Made by a program: the position numbers and the translations under genes. The notes under the pieces are model-generated. The model saw nothing but the letters and a program-made list of their open reading frames with translations, did not search any database and was not told the origin of the DNA. This document shows, piece after piece, positions 52,240-58,650 of a stretch of 58,650 bases of DNA (the first letter of the stretch is position 1; the number at the start of each line of letters is the position of its first letter). The DNA is taken from contig CALCIB010000304.1 in assembly GCA_937907525.1 (NCBI GenBank), forward strand, positions 1 to 58,650, in the 5' to 3' direction. Origin of the DNA: an uncultured Planctomycetales bacterium (lineage in GTDB: Bacteria; Planctomycetota; Planctomycetia; Isosphaerales; Isosphaeraceae).

Positions 52240-53322
52240 ATGCGACGGCGTCACGCGCGCGGTTTCACGTTGATCGAGCTGTTGGTGGTGATCGCGATCA
52301 TCGCCGTGTTGATCGCCCTGCTCTTGCCGGCGGTGCAGGCGGCGCGCGAGGCCGCCCGACGGTCGCAGTGCGTCAACAACCTGAAGCAGATCGGTCTGGC
52401 GATGCACAACTACCACAGCACCAACGGCACGTTCCCGCTGGGGGCGTCGAAGAACCCCAAGAACTCGCCCGGCGACTACAACCTGATCTGGTCCTCCTGG
52501 GGCGCCAACGCGCTTTTGCTGCCGTACCTGGAGCAGACGGCGTTGTACGCCGCGGCCAACTTCGCCTGGGGGATCAACCCCTACGGCGACCCCTGCTACC
52601 AGATCAACAGCACGGTGGGCAACACCCGGCTGGCGGCGTTCAACTGCCCCTCCGACCCCAACGCGGGCATGCCCAACCTCAACAACTACTACGCCTCGGT
52701 CGGCACCACCACCGACTTCATGACGGTCGGCTGCAACGGCGGCGTCGGCGGCGCCAGCGAATCGGGCTGCAAGCCGACCGGCTCCAACGGGGTCTTCACC
52801 TACTTCATGTCCTATGGGCTGTCCGCCATCACCGACGGGTCGTCGAACACGGTCGCCTACGCGGAGTCGCTGACCGGCGAGCAAAACACCGGCAACATGT
52901 ACCGCGGCAACAGCACCCAGGGGGTCAACGACCCCGGCATCGCGGTCTACAACGCGGCCACCAACCCCGCGTTGATCCTCACCGCGCTGCAGTCCTGCGC
53001 CCAGGCGTTCAAGGCCAACCAGAGCATCCAGACGACCAAGGGACAGATGTGGGCGTTCGGCGCCCGCGGCTATTCGCTGTTCCAGACCATCCAGGTCCCC
53101 AACGACAGCCAGTACCCGTTCGGCTCCTGCGAGTTCGGCTGCGCCGGCTGCGGGTTGGACCAGTCGTGGACCGTGAGCGCGCAAAGCGCCCACTCCGGCG
53201 GCGTCAACGTCCTGATGGCCGACGGCTCCGTCCACTTCATCAAGGACTCGATATCCCGCCCCACCTGGTACGCCCTGGGCTCCCGCGCCGGGCACGAGAC
53301 CGTCAGCTCCGACAGCTATTGA
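52240..53322 (+). CDS. DUF1559 prepilin-like protein
   Basis: A 360-residue protein starting at 52240 after GGAGG (52227-52231). The N-terminus HARGFTLIELLVVIAIIAVL is a textbook prepilin signal and helix, followed by LLPAVQAAREAARRSQCVNN and LKQIGLAMHNYHSTNGTFPL. The C-terminus has the family motif NVLMADGSVHFIKDSISRPT. It is the full-length version of the family, unlike the short one at 26425. Followed by a strong hairpin and a small lipoprotein, the common planctomycete pairing. Likely an exported fibre-like or surface protein. Confidence 0.93.
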   Translation: MRRRHARGFTLIELLVVIAIIAVLIALLLPAVQAAREAARRSQCVNNLKQIGLAMHNYHSTNGTFPLGASKNPKNSPGDYNLIWSSWGANALLLPYLEQTALYAAANFAWGINPYGDPCYQINSTVGNTRLAAFNCPSDPNAGMPNLNNYYASVGTTTDFMTVGCNGGVGGASESGCKPTGSNGVFTYFMSYGLSAITDGSSNTVAYAESLTGEQNTGNMYRGNSTQGVNDPGIAVYNAATNPALILTALQSCAQAFKANQSIQTTKGQMWAFGARGYSLFQTIQVPNDSQYPFGSCEFGCAGCGLDQSWTVSAQSAHSGGVNVLMADGSVHFIKDSISRPTWYALGSRAGHETVSSDSY

Positions 53323-53338
53323 CGATCCCGCCGATCCC

Positions 53339-53372
53339 GCCGATCCCCCCGCGGCCGCGCGGGGGGATCGGC
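53339..53372 (+). other. Strong intercistronic hairpin
   Basis: Perfect 15-bp inverted repeat GCCGATCCCCCCGCG (53339-53353) and CGCGGGGGGATCGGC (53358-53372) with a 4-base loop. It lies 17 bases after the DUF1559 stop and follows a short tandem repeat of GATCCCGCC. No U-tract follows, so it is more likely a stability or processing element than a full terminator. Confidence 0.6.
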
Positions 53373-53411
53373 CTCGACCGTTCCCGACCCGCACCCGAAA
53401 CGAGGACGCGC

Positions 53412-53678
53412 ATGCCCGCCCCACGCACCGTCAAGGCCCTCGCCTTCAGCTTCGCCGCCACCGTCGCCCTGACCCTCGCCGGCTGCGGCGGCGGCGGCGC
53501 CCCCGCCGACGGCGAGCAGGGCGCCCCGGTCAATCCGGACGTGGCCAAGAGCCAGGCCCAGGCTTACGAGGAATACGCCAAGACCAAGCAGGGAGGCCGC
53601 CGCTCCGCCTCCAAGGCCAAGCCCGCGGAGAAGCCGGCCGACGCCCCCGCCGACAAGCCGACCGACGCCGCCCCTTGA
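53412..53678 (+). CDS. Small lipoprotein paired with DUF1559
   Basis: An 88-residue protein with a lipoprotein signal: LAFSFAATVALTLAGCGGGG, Cys near residue 25. The mature part is short, with one helix (NPDVAKSQAQAYEEYAKTKQ) and a Lys/Pro/Ala-rich tail (KPAEKPADAPADKPTD). Small lipoproteins directly downstream of DUF1559 genes recur in planctomycetes; the role is unknown. A strong terminator follows at 53709. Confidence 0.75.
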   Translation: MPAPRTVKALAFSFAATVALTLAGCGGGGAPADGEQGAPVNPDVAKSQAQAYEEYAKTKQGGRRSASKAKPAEKPADAPADKPTDAAP

Positions 53679-53708
53679 TCCCGCGCCGAAAGCCCTCGCG
53701 AAGCCCCC

Positions 53709-53741
53709 CGCCACGGTCCTCGCGCGACCGTGGCGCTTTTT
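53709..53741 (+). terminator. Rho-independent terminator
   Basis: Stem CGCCACGGTC (53709-53718) with GACCGTGGCG (53726-53735), 7-base loop, followed by CTTTTT. It ends the DUF1559-lipoprotein unit, 27 bases before the convergent regulator stop. Confidence 0.9.
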
Positions 53742-53768
53742 CGCGCGTCCCGGCGCAAGCCTGGCTCG

Positions 53769-54965
53769 TCACGCCTCCGCCGCCGGCCCGGGGACGCCGT
53801 CGCGGGTGTGGCGGCGGTAGCGGGCGGGGGTGACGCCGAAGGTCTGGCGAAACGTCTGCGCCAGGTAGCTGACCCGGCCGAAGCCCGAGGAGTCGGCGAT
53901 CCGGGCGACCGACAGGTCGGTCTCGATCAACAATCGGCGCGCCCGCTCCAGGCGGACCCGGCGGATCTCGTCGTGGACCGTCCGGCCGGTCGCCTTGCGG
54001 AACCGCTGCTCCAGCGCCCGCCGCGAGATCCCCGCCTCCTCGACCACGTCCGGCACCCCGATCGGCCCCGCGGCGTGGTGGTGGATGAAGTGCAGGGCCG
54101 CGGCCACCTCGACGTCGTCCAGGGCGACGACGTCCGTCGACCGCCGAGCCTCGACCCGCAACGGCTCCACCCAGATCCGTTGACGCTCGACCCGCTCCCC
54201 GCGCATCATCCGATCCAGCAAGGTCGCGGCGCGGTAGCCGCCGGACTCGGCGTTGAGGACCACGCTGGAGAGCGGCGGGTCGGCCAACTCGCAGATCAAC
54301 TCGTCGTCGTCCACCCCCACGACGGCGACCTCCTCCGGCACCCTCAGCCCGGCGTGAAGGCAGGCGACCAGCACCGCCCGCCCCCGGTCGTCGTTGCCGG
54401 CCATCACCCCCAACGGCCGCGGCAGCCCCGCCAGCCACGCCGCAAGCGCGGGTTGCTCGCGCTCCCAGTCGGCCGCGGCGCGCAAGGGCCGCGTCTGGGC
54501 GAACACGCCGGGCTCGAAACCCTCCTCAAGCAGCCGGGAGCGAAACCCCTCCAGCCGCCTCCCCGACCAGACCGTCCCCCGCGACCCGACGTAGGCGAAG
54601 CTCCGAAACCCCCGATCCAGCAAGTGCCCGGCCGCCATCCGGCCGGCCGCGACGGAGTCGGAGACGACCTCGCTGAGCCTCGACAACGGGTTCTCGGGCC
54701 GCGACTGCTCGTCGGAGAGCCCCAGCACGATCGTCGGCAGCCCCGACGCCAGGATCGCCCGCCCCATCGCCTCGGTCTCCACCCTCGCGATGATCCCGGT
54801 CCCCCCCCACGCCTTCATCTTGGGGACCGCCTGCAGGAAGTCGCCGGGCGTGACGTAAAACCCCCAGGGACCGTGCAGCCGCGCGTACCGCGCCACCCCT
54901 CGCAACAACCCGCGGCCGTAGCCGCGCGACGTCTCGATCAACAAGGCCACCCGCGGCGTCCCCAT
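53769..54965 (-). CDS. XylR-like AraC-family regulator with sugar-binding domain
   Basis: A 398-residue transcription factor. The N-terminal 280 residues are a periplasmic-binding-protein-like (LacI-type) sensor: VALLIETSRGYGRGLLRGVA, RSFAYVGSRGTVWSGRRLEG, VMAGNDDRGRAVLVACLHAG, VAVVGVDDDELICELADPPL. The C-terminal AraC domain has ISRRALEQRFRKATGRTVHD and FGRVSYLAQTFRQTFGVTPA then RYRR. This is the XylR architecture, binding a sugar in the cytoplasm. It is divergent from the galT-like operon, which it likely controls. Confidence 0.9.
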   Translation of the reverse strand: MGTPRVALLIETSRGYGRGLLRGVARYARLHGPWGFYVTPGDFLQAVPKMKAWGGTGIIARVETEAMGRAILASGLPTIVLGLSDEQSRPENPLSRLSEVVSDSVAAGRMAAGHLLDRGFRSFAYVGSRGTVWSGRRLEGFRSRLLEEGFEPGVFAQTRPLRAAADWEREQPALAAWLAGLPRPLGVMAGNDDRGRAVLVACLHAGLRVPEEVAVVGVDDDELICELADPPLSSVVLNAESGGYRAATLLDRMMRGERVERQRIWVEPLRVEARRSTDVVALDDVEVAAALHFIHHHAAGPIGVPDVVEEAGISRRALEQRFRKATGRTVHDEIRRVRLERARRLLIETDLSVARIADSSGFGRVSYLAQTFRQTFGVTPARYRRHTRDGVPGPAAEA

Positions 54966-55005
54966 GGCGACTCCCCCCCTTCGCGACCATCATGCCCGAG
55001 CCGCT

Positions 55006-55030
55006 GCGCGAAAGCGATCTTTTTCCGCGC
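55006..55030. promoter_or_regulatory. Candidate operator between the regulator and galT-like operon
   Basis: GCGCGAAA (55006-55013) and TTTTTCCGCGC (55020-55030) form an imperfect inverted repeat in the 150-base divergent region. A binding role for the XylR-like regulator is a guess from position only. Confidence 0.25.
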
Positions 55031-55115
55031 GATCGTGGTCTCGATCGGCGGCCGCGACGGCGCTAACCTGGAAGCGTGTCCCTTCGACGTTCATTTCCTG
55101 GAGGCCGCCGAGGTC

Positions 55116-56189
55116 ATGCCCTCCGAACCCCGCGTCGCCTGGGAGCAGCGCTGGCACCCCCTGCGAGAGGAGTGGGTCCTCTACACGCCCCACCGCGGCG
55201 GACGCCCCTGGATCGGCGAGACCCACGAGCCCGACGACTCCGAGCCTCCGGCCCACGACCCCGCCTGCGCCCTCTGTCCCGGCAACGAACGCCTCCGCGG
55301 CCGAAACCCGGACTACGAAGGCGCGTACTGGTTCGCCAACGACCTGCCGTGCTTCGGCCCCGACGCCCCGGCCGTCGACCCCGGCGACGAACTCCACCGC
55401 GCCCGCGACGCCCGCGGCGCGGCCGAGGTCGTCTGCCACCACCCCCACCACGGCAAGACGTTCGTCGACCTGACCGACGACGAGGCCGCCGCCGTCGTCG
55501 ACCTCTGGACCGAGCGCTACAACGCCCTCGCCGCCCGCCCCGAGGTCGACCACGTCCTGATCTTCGAGAACAAGGGGGCGTTGGTCGGCACCTCCAACCC
55601 CCATCCCCACTGCCAGATCTACGCCGGCGGCCTGATTTACGGCCACGTCGAGCGCGAGGCGAATAGCGCCCGCCGCTGGTTCGAGCGTACCGGCGAACAT
55701 CTCGGCCAGGCGATCCGACGTCGCGAGGAGGAAGGCCCCCGCGCCATCGCCCGAAGCGCCGAGTTCCTGGCCTGCGTCCCCTGGTTCGCCCGCCAAGCCT
55801 ACGAGGTCTTCATCCTGCCGAGGCGGCCGGTCGCCTCGCTGGCCGACCTGTCGGCCTCGGAGCGAAGGGCGCTGGGGCTGATGATCCGCGAGGTCGCGAC
55901 TCGCTACGACAACCTCTGGAGGATGCCGATGCCCTACGTCATGGCCGTCCACCAGGCCCCGACCGACGGCCGCGACCATTCGACGTTCCCGTTCCACGTC
56001 GAGTTCCATCCCCCCCTGCGCAAGCCCGACACCCTGAAGTATCTCGCCGGCCCGGAGATCGGCGGCGGCTCCATGACCAACGAGTCCGACCCCGACGAGA
56101 AGGCGGCCGAACTCCGGGCCGTCGCCGGCCCCCACTACAAGAAGCGCGAACCGGCCGGGATTCAAACCGACAACGGGAGGACGCGATGA
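55116..56189 (+). CDS. galT: Galactose-1-phosphate uridylyltransferase-like protein
   Basis: A 357-residue HIT-superfamily nucleotidyltransferase. Start at 55116 with GGAGG at about 55100. Active-site HxH in TSNPHPHCQIYAGGLIYGHV (HPHCQ, near residue 161); N-terminal CALCPGN matches one half of the zinc site; also PFHVEFHPPLRKPDTLKYLA, with the further His residues. GalT exchanges UMP between UDP-glucose and galactose-1-phosphate. The substrate could be another sugar-1-phosphate. It overlaps the next gene by 4 bases. Confidence 0.88.
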   Translation: MPSEPRVAWEQRWHPLREEWVLYTPHRGGRPWIGETHEPDDSEPPAHDPACALCPGNERLRGRNPDYEGAYWFANDLPCFGPDAPAVDPGDELHRARDARGAAEVVCHHPHHGKTFVDLTDDEAAAVVDLWTERYNALAARPEVDHVLIFENKGALVGTSNPHPHCQIYAGGLIYGHVEREANSARRWFERTGEHLGQAIRRREEEGPRAIARSAEFLACVPWFARQAYEVFILPRRPVASLADLSASERRALGLMIREVATRYDNLWRMPMPYVMAVHQAPTDGRDHSTFPFHVEFHPPLRKPDTLKYLAGPEIGGGSMTNESDPDEKAAELRAVAGPHYKKREPAGIQTDNGRTR

Positions 56190-57199
56190 CCGCCGACGTC
56201 GAAGACCGCGCGCGCCGGCTCCTGTGCGGGCTTCAAGACTCGATCCGCGACGCCGTTTCCAACGCCCGCGACGGCCGAGCCGCGGAGGAACTCGCCGAGG
56301 TCGCCGCGGTCACCGCCGCGGACACCATCTACCGGATCGACAAGATCAGCGAATCCGCCGTGCTCGCGTGGTTCGAGGCCAACTGGCCCTCCGACCTTCC
56401 CGTCGAACTGGTGATGGAGGGGGTCGAGGACCGCGCCGTCACGTTCCCCGTCGGCGCGCCCGTCGACCGCGCCGCGTTCGTCTGCATCCTCGACCCCATC
56501 GACGGCACCCGCGGGCTGATGTATGACAAGAGATCCGCGTGGGTCCTGGCGGCCTTGGCGCCGCGACGGGAAGGCAAGGCGACGCTGGCCGACGTCCAGG
56601 TGGCGGCGATGACCGAACTGCCGACCTCCAAGCAATGGGCGTCCGACCAGATCAGCGGCGTCCGCGGCCGAGGCCCGTCGGGACTGGTCGCCCAGCGCGT
56701 CGACGTCCGCGACGGCTCCCACCGCCCGCTGCCGATCCGCCCCTCCCGCGCCCTGGACTTCCGCCACGGCTTCGCCGCGCTGGCGCGGTTCTTCCCCGAC
56801 GGCAAGGAGCTTCTGGCGCGGGTCGAGGAACGCCTCTGGCGCGAACTCCACGGACCCGGCGACGGCGGCTCCCCCCTGGTGTTCGAGGACCAGTACCTTT
56901 CCTCCGGCGGACAGATCTATGAACTCATGATCGGCCACGACCGGATGATCGGCGACCTGCGACCGCTGGCCCATGGGAAACTGGGGATCGAGTCGTCCCT
57001 GGTCTGCCACCCCTACGACGTCTGCGCGGCCGCGCTGCTGCAAGAGGCCGGGGGCGTGGTCGAACGGCCCGACGGACGGCCGCTGGACGCGCCGTTGGAC
57101 ACGACGTCGCCGGTCTCGTGGATGGGGTACGCCAACCCGACCTTGGCCGGCCTGGTCCGGCCGATCCTCGGTCGGCTGATCGAGGAGCATCTGCGATGA
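56186..57199 (+). CDS. Inositol-monophosphatase-family phosphatase
   Basis: A 337-residue Mg-dependent sugar phosphatase-fold protein. First metal motif ILDPIDGTRGLMYDKRSAW near residue 103, and the second CHPYDVCAAALLQEAGGVVE near 277 (normally WD-xA-x-G). An acidic residue before (VMEGVEDRAV) fits the third metal ligand. The protein is longer than standard IMPases (about 260-270), with an insert between the motifs. Coupled on both sides by 4-base overlaps to sugar enzymes, so the substrate is likely a sugar phosphate rather than inositol phosphate. Confidence 0.82.
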   Translation: MTADVEDRARRLLCGLQDSIRDAVSNARDGRAAEELAEVAAVTAADTIYRIDKISESAVLAWFEANWPSDLPVELVMEGVEDRAVTFPVGAPVDRAAFVCILDPIDGTRGLMYDKRSAWVLAALAPRREGKATLADVQVAAMTELPTSKQWASDQISGVRGRGPSGLVAQRVDVRDGSHRPLPIRPSRALDFRHGFAALARFFPDGKELLARVEERLWRELHGPGDGGSPLVFEDQYLSSGGQIYELMIGHDRMIGDLRPLAHGKLGIESSLVCHPYDVCAAALLQEAGGVVERPDGRPLDAPLDTTSPVSWMGYANPTLAGLVRPILGRLIEEHLR

Positions 57200-58425
57200 G
57201 CCCTCCGCCGTGGCTGGGCGAGGCTCCCGGCCGGCTCGACGTCCTGGGGGGCGTGGCCGACTACAGCGGCTCGCTGGTGCTTCAAAGCCCGATCGCCGCC
57301 ACCACCCGCGTCACGATCGTCCCGACCCCCGAGCCCCGCCTCCGCGTCGTCAGCGACCAGGAGGGGGTCGTCGACCCGCCGCCGCCGACCGACGACGAGA
57401 TCGACTTTTCCTCCGACTCCGCCGCGCCCTTGGTCGACTGGCTCGACGCCCGCGACGTCCCCCGCTGGGCGCGCTACCCCCTGGGCTGCCTCTTCCTCTT
57501 CCAACGCGCCTGGGGATGGCGGCCCGACGGCGGCCTTTCCATCCATATCTCCACCGACGTGCCGACGTCGATGGGCGTCAGCAGCAGCGCCGCCCTGGAG
57601 GTCGCCACGCTTCGGGCGCTGGAGGCGGCCTCGGGCCGACGGTTCGCGGGGACGGCGCTGGCGAGGCTGGCGCAGCGCGCCGAGAACGAGGTCGTGGGCG
57701 CGCCGTGCGGGCTGATGGACCAGCTCGCCGCGGCCCACGGCGCGCGTGGCGCGCTGTTGCCGATCCTCTGCCGCCCGGACGCGATGCGCGACCCCGCGGC
57801 GCTGCCCGAAGGCGTGATCGTCGCCGGCTGGCCGAGCGCCGTGAAGCACGCCGTCACCGGCGTCGAGTACGGCGCGGCGCGGACGGCCGCCTTCATGGGC
57901 AAGCGGATCCTCGAGGTCGCGCTGGGGCGTTGGTTCCAACACCTCGCGGAGCTTTCGCCGTCGGTCGTCGGCGGCGTCCCGGCCGACGTCCTGCCGGCCT
58001 CGATGACCGGCTCCGAGTTCGTCGCCCGTTACGGAGCGGTCGAGGACCCGCATTCGACCGTCGCGTCGGATCGCCGCTACCCGGTCCGCGCCGCCGCCGA
58101 GTTCGCCGTCGGCGAGAACTTCCGCTGCGAGCTGGCCGAGCGCCTCTTCCGCGGCGAGGTCGCGGATCGAATCCGAACGCCGCGGCTGGCTGGCGAGCTG
58201 ATGTACCAGTCGCACCTGGGCTACGGCTCGATCGGCCTGGGACGCCCGGAGACCGACGCCATGGTCGCGGCCGTCCGCGACCTGGGCCCGGCGCGCGGCT
58301 TCCACGGCGCGCGTTCCAGCGGCGGCGGCTGCGGCGGCACGGTCGTGGTATTGTTGGAGGCCCAGGCGCTGCCGGAACTCAGACGCCTGGCCGAGCGCGC
58401 GGGCTCCCCGCCGTTGATCCTCTGA
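57196..58425 (+). CDS. GHMP kinase, galactokinase-like
   Basis: A 409-residue sugar kinase starting at the ATG that overlaps the previous stop. Motif 1 EAPGRLDVLGGVADYSGSLV corresponds to the GRVNLIGEHTDY block; motif 2 PTSMGVSSSAALEVATLRAL is the ATP-binding Gly/Ser loop; motif 3 RSSGGGCGGTVVVL is near the C-terminus. The Glu-His of the galactokinase signature is replaced (GG-VAD), so galactose may not be the substrate. Expected reaction: ATP-dependent phosphorylation of a sugar at C1. The product would feed the GalT-like enzyme. Confidence 0.85.
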   Translation: MSPPPWLGEAPGRLDVLGGVADYSGSLVLQSPIAATTRVTIVPTPEPRLRVVSDQEGVVDPPPPTDDEIDFSSDSAAPLVDWLDARDVPRWARYPLGCLFLFQRAWGWRPDGGLSIHISTDVPTSMGVSSSAALEVATLRALEAASGRRFAGTALARLAQRAENEVVGAPCGLMDQLAAAHGARGALLPILCRPDAMRDPAALPEGVIVAGWPSAVKHAVTGVEYGAARTAAFMGKRILEVALGRWFQHLAELSPSVVGGVPADVLPASMTGSEFVARYGAVEDPHSTVASDRRYPVRAAAEFAVGENFRCELAERLFRGEVADRIRTPRLAGELMYQSHLGYGSIGLGRPETDAMVAAVRDLGPARGFHGARSSGGGCGGTVVVLLEAQALPELRRLAERAGSPPLIL

Positions 58426-58453
58426 TTCAGACGGAATTATTCTAACGCGACGT

Positions 58454-58597
58454 CCTTCCCCCCTCGCGGGGGAAGGTGGCCCGAAGGGCCGGACGGGTGG
58501 GGGAGCGTAAAAGAAGGCCGTCGAGATCCCGAGCCGCCCAGACCGGCTTTCGACTTTCCGACGGCTTCCCTTGACGCCCTCCCCCTCATCCGGCGCT
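58454..58597. repeat. Palindromic repeat R10, interrupted
   Basis: Left arm ccttcccccctcgcggggga from 58454, then ggtggcccgaagggccggac. Right arm begins ccccctcatccggcgct at 58581 and stops at 58597, exactly where the internal hairpin apex would be. The following sequence matches the outer end of element B. The rest lies beyond the window. Confidence 0.8.
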
Positions 58598-58650
58598 TGG
58601 AACGATGCCGAAATAACTTCCGGGAATCCTTCGCGGCCGAATCGCGTGCC
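58598..58650. mobile_element. Left end of a second element B
   Basis: TGGAACGATGCCGAAATAAC then TTCCGGGAAT matches the left end of the element at 44870 (GGAACGCCGCCGAAACAACT...) at about 25 of 30 bases. It begins at the same apex position in its host repeat R10. After about 58627 the sequence diverges from the first copy; the window ends before the right side. Confidence 0.6.

Overview
The window looks like a chromosomal segment of a planctomycete, probably from the Isosphaeraceae. The DNA is very GC-rich. It carries several families typical of that phylum: two DUF1559 prepilin-like proteins, a DUF1552 protein paired with a large planctomycete-cytochrome/DUF1592-type protein, a Type I sulfatase, an NPCBM protein, and a long MoxR/DUF58/BatA-like cluster. 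I saw no rRNA, tRNA or CRISPR array. All assignments come from reading motifs by eye; no database search was run.

Layout. 1-2.95 kb: copper-type P1B ATPase, a one-helix peptide and a lipoprotein. 3.1-4.5 kb: toxin-antitoxin debris on the minus strand (an intact YafQ/RelB-like pair, a membrane-protein fragment, and a Phd antitoxin whose VapC partner is only a stub). 4.8-25.35 kb: a long plus-strand series of export-targeted and membrane proteins: beta-propeller, SIMPL, Tat-exported terpene-cyclase-fold protein, MoxR, DUF58, BatA-like, VWA, DUF4175-like, coiled-coil and NPCBM proteins. Many are translationally coupled by 4-nt overlaps, and palindromic repeats sit in several of the wider gaps. 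25.3-34.3 kb: an accessory stretch with a DUF2306 membrane protein, a DUF1559 pseudopilin, a HigBA-type pair, a SGNH hydrolase remnant, a SEC-C/Hint polymorphic toxin with a likely immunity gene, parA-parB, a porin and a decayed second YafQ locus. Five copies of an unusual palindrome, TTATACACnGTGTATAA, lie in this stretch, two of them just upstream of parA. 34.3-39.7 kb: the DUF1552/DUF1592 pair. 39.8-48.7 kb: a unidirectional minus-strand chemosensory operon (cheW, soluble receptor, cheR, cheA, cheC-like, cheD, cheY, cheB). 48.8-49.7 kb: a GxxExxY gene inside long inverted repeats, then an orphan antitoxin. 49.9-53.7 kb: sulfatase, DUF1559 protein, small lipoprotein. 53.8-58.4 kb: a XylR-like AraC regulator divergent from a galT-like/inositol-phosphatase-like/GHMP-kinase operon, which suggests regulated sugar-phosphate metabolism.

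The most unusual content is non-coding. Ten copies of a 120-180 bp palindromic element occur in the window. Their two arms differ from copy to copy but usually match each other within a copy. One copy (44746-45110) is interrupted, exactly at the apex of its internal hairpin, by a second 211-bp nested palindrome. The start of another copy of that second element sits at the same apex position at the right window edge. The inner inverted repeat of the inserted element matches the terminal inverted repeat of the GxxExxY cassette at about 24 of 30 positions. This suggests a family of mobile units with a PD-(D/E)XK-like protein and short non-autonomous derivatives that insert at hairpin loops. The second candidate system is parAB with its set of non-canonical palindromes, which may be its parS sites.
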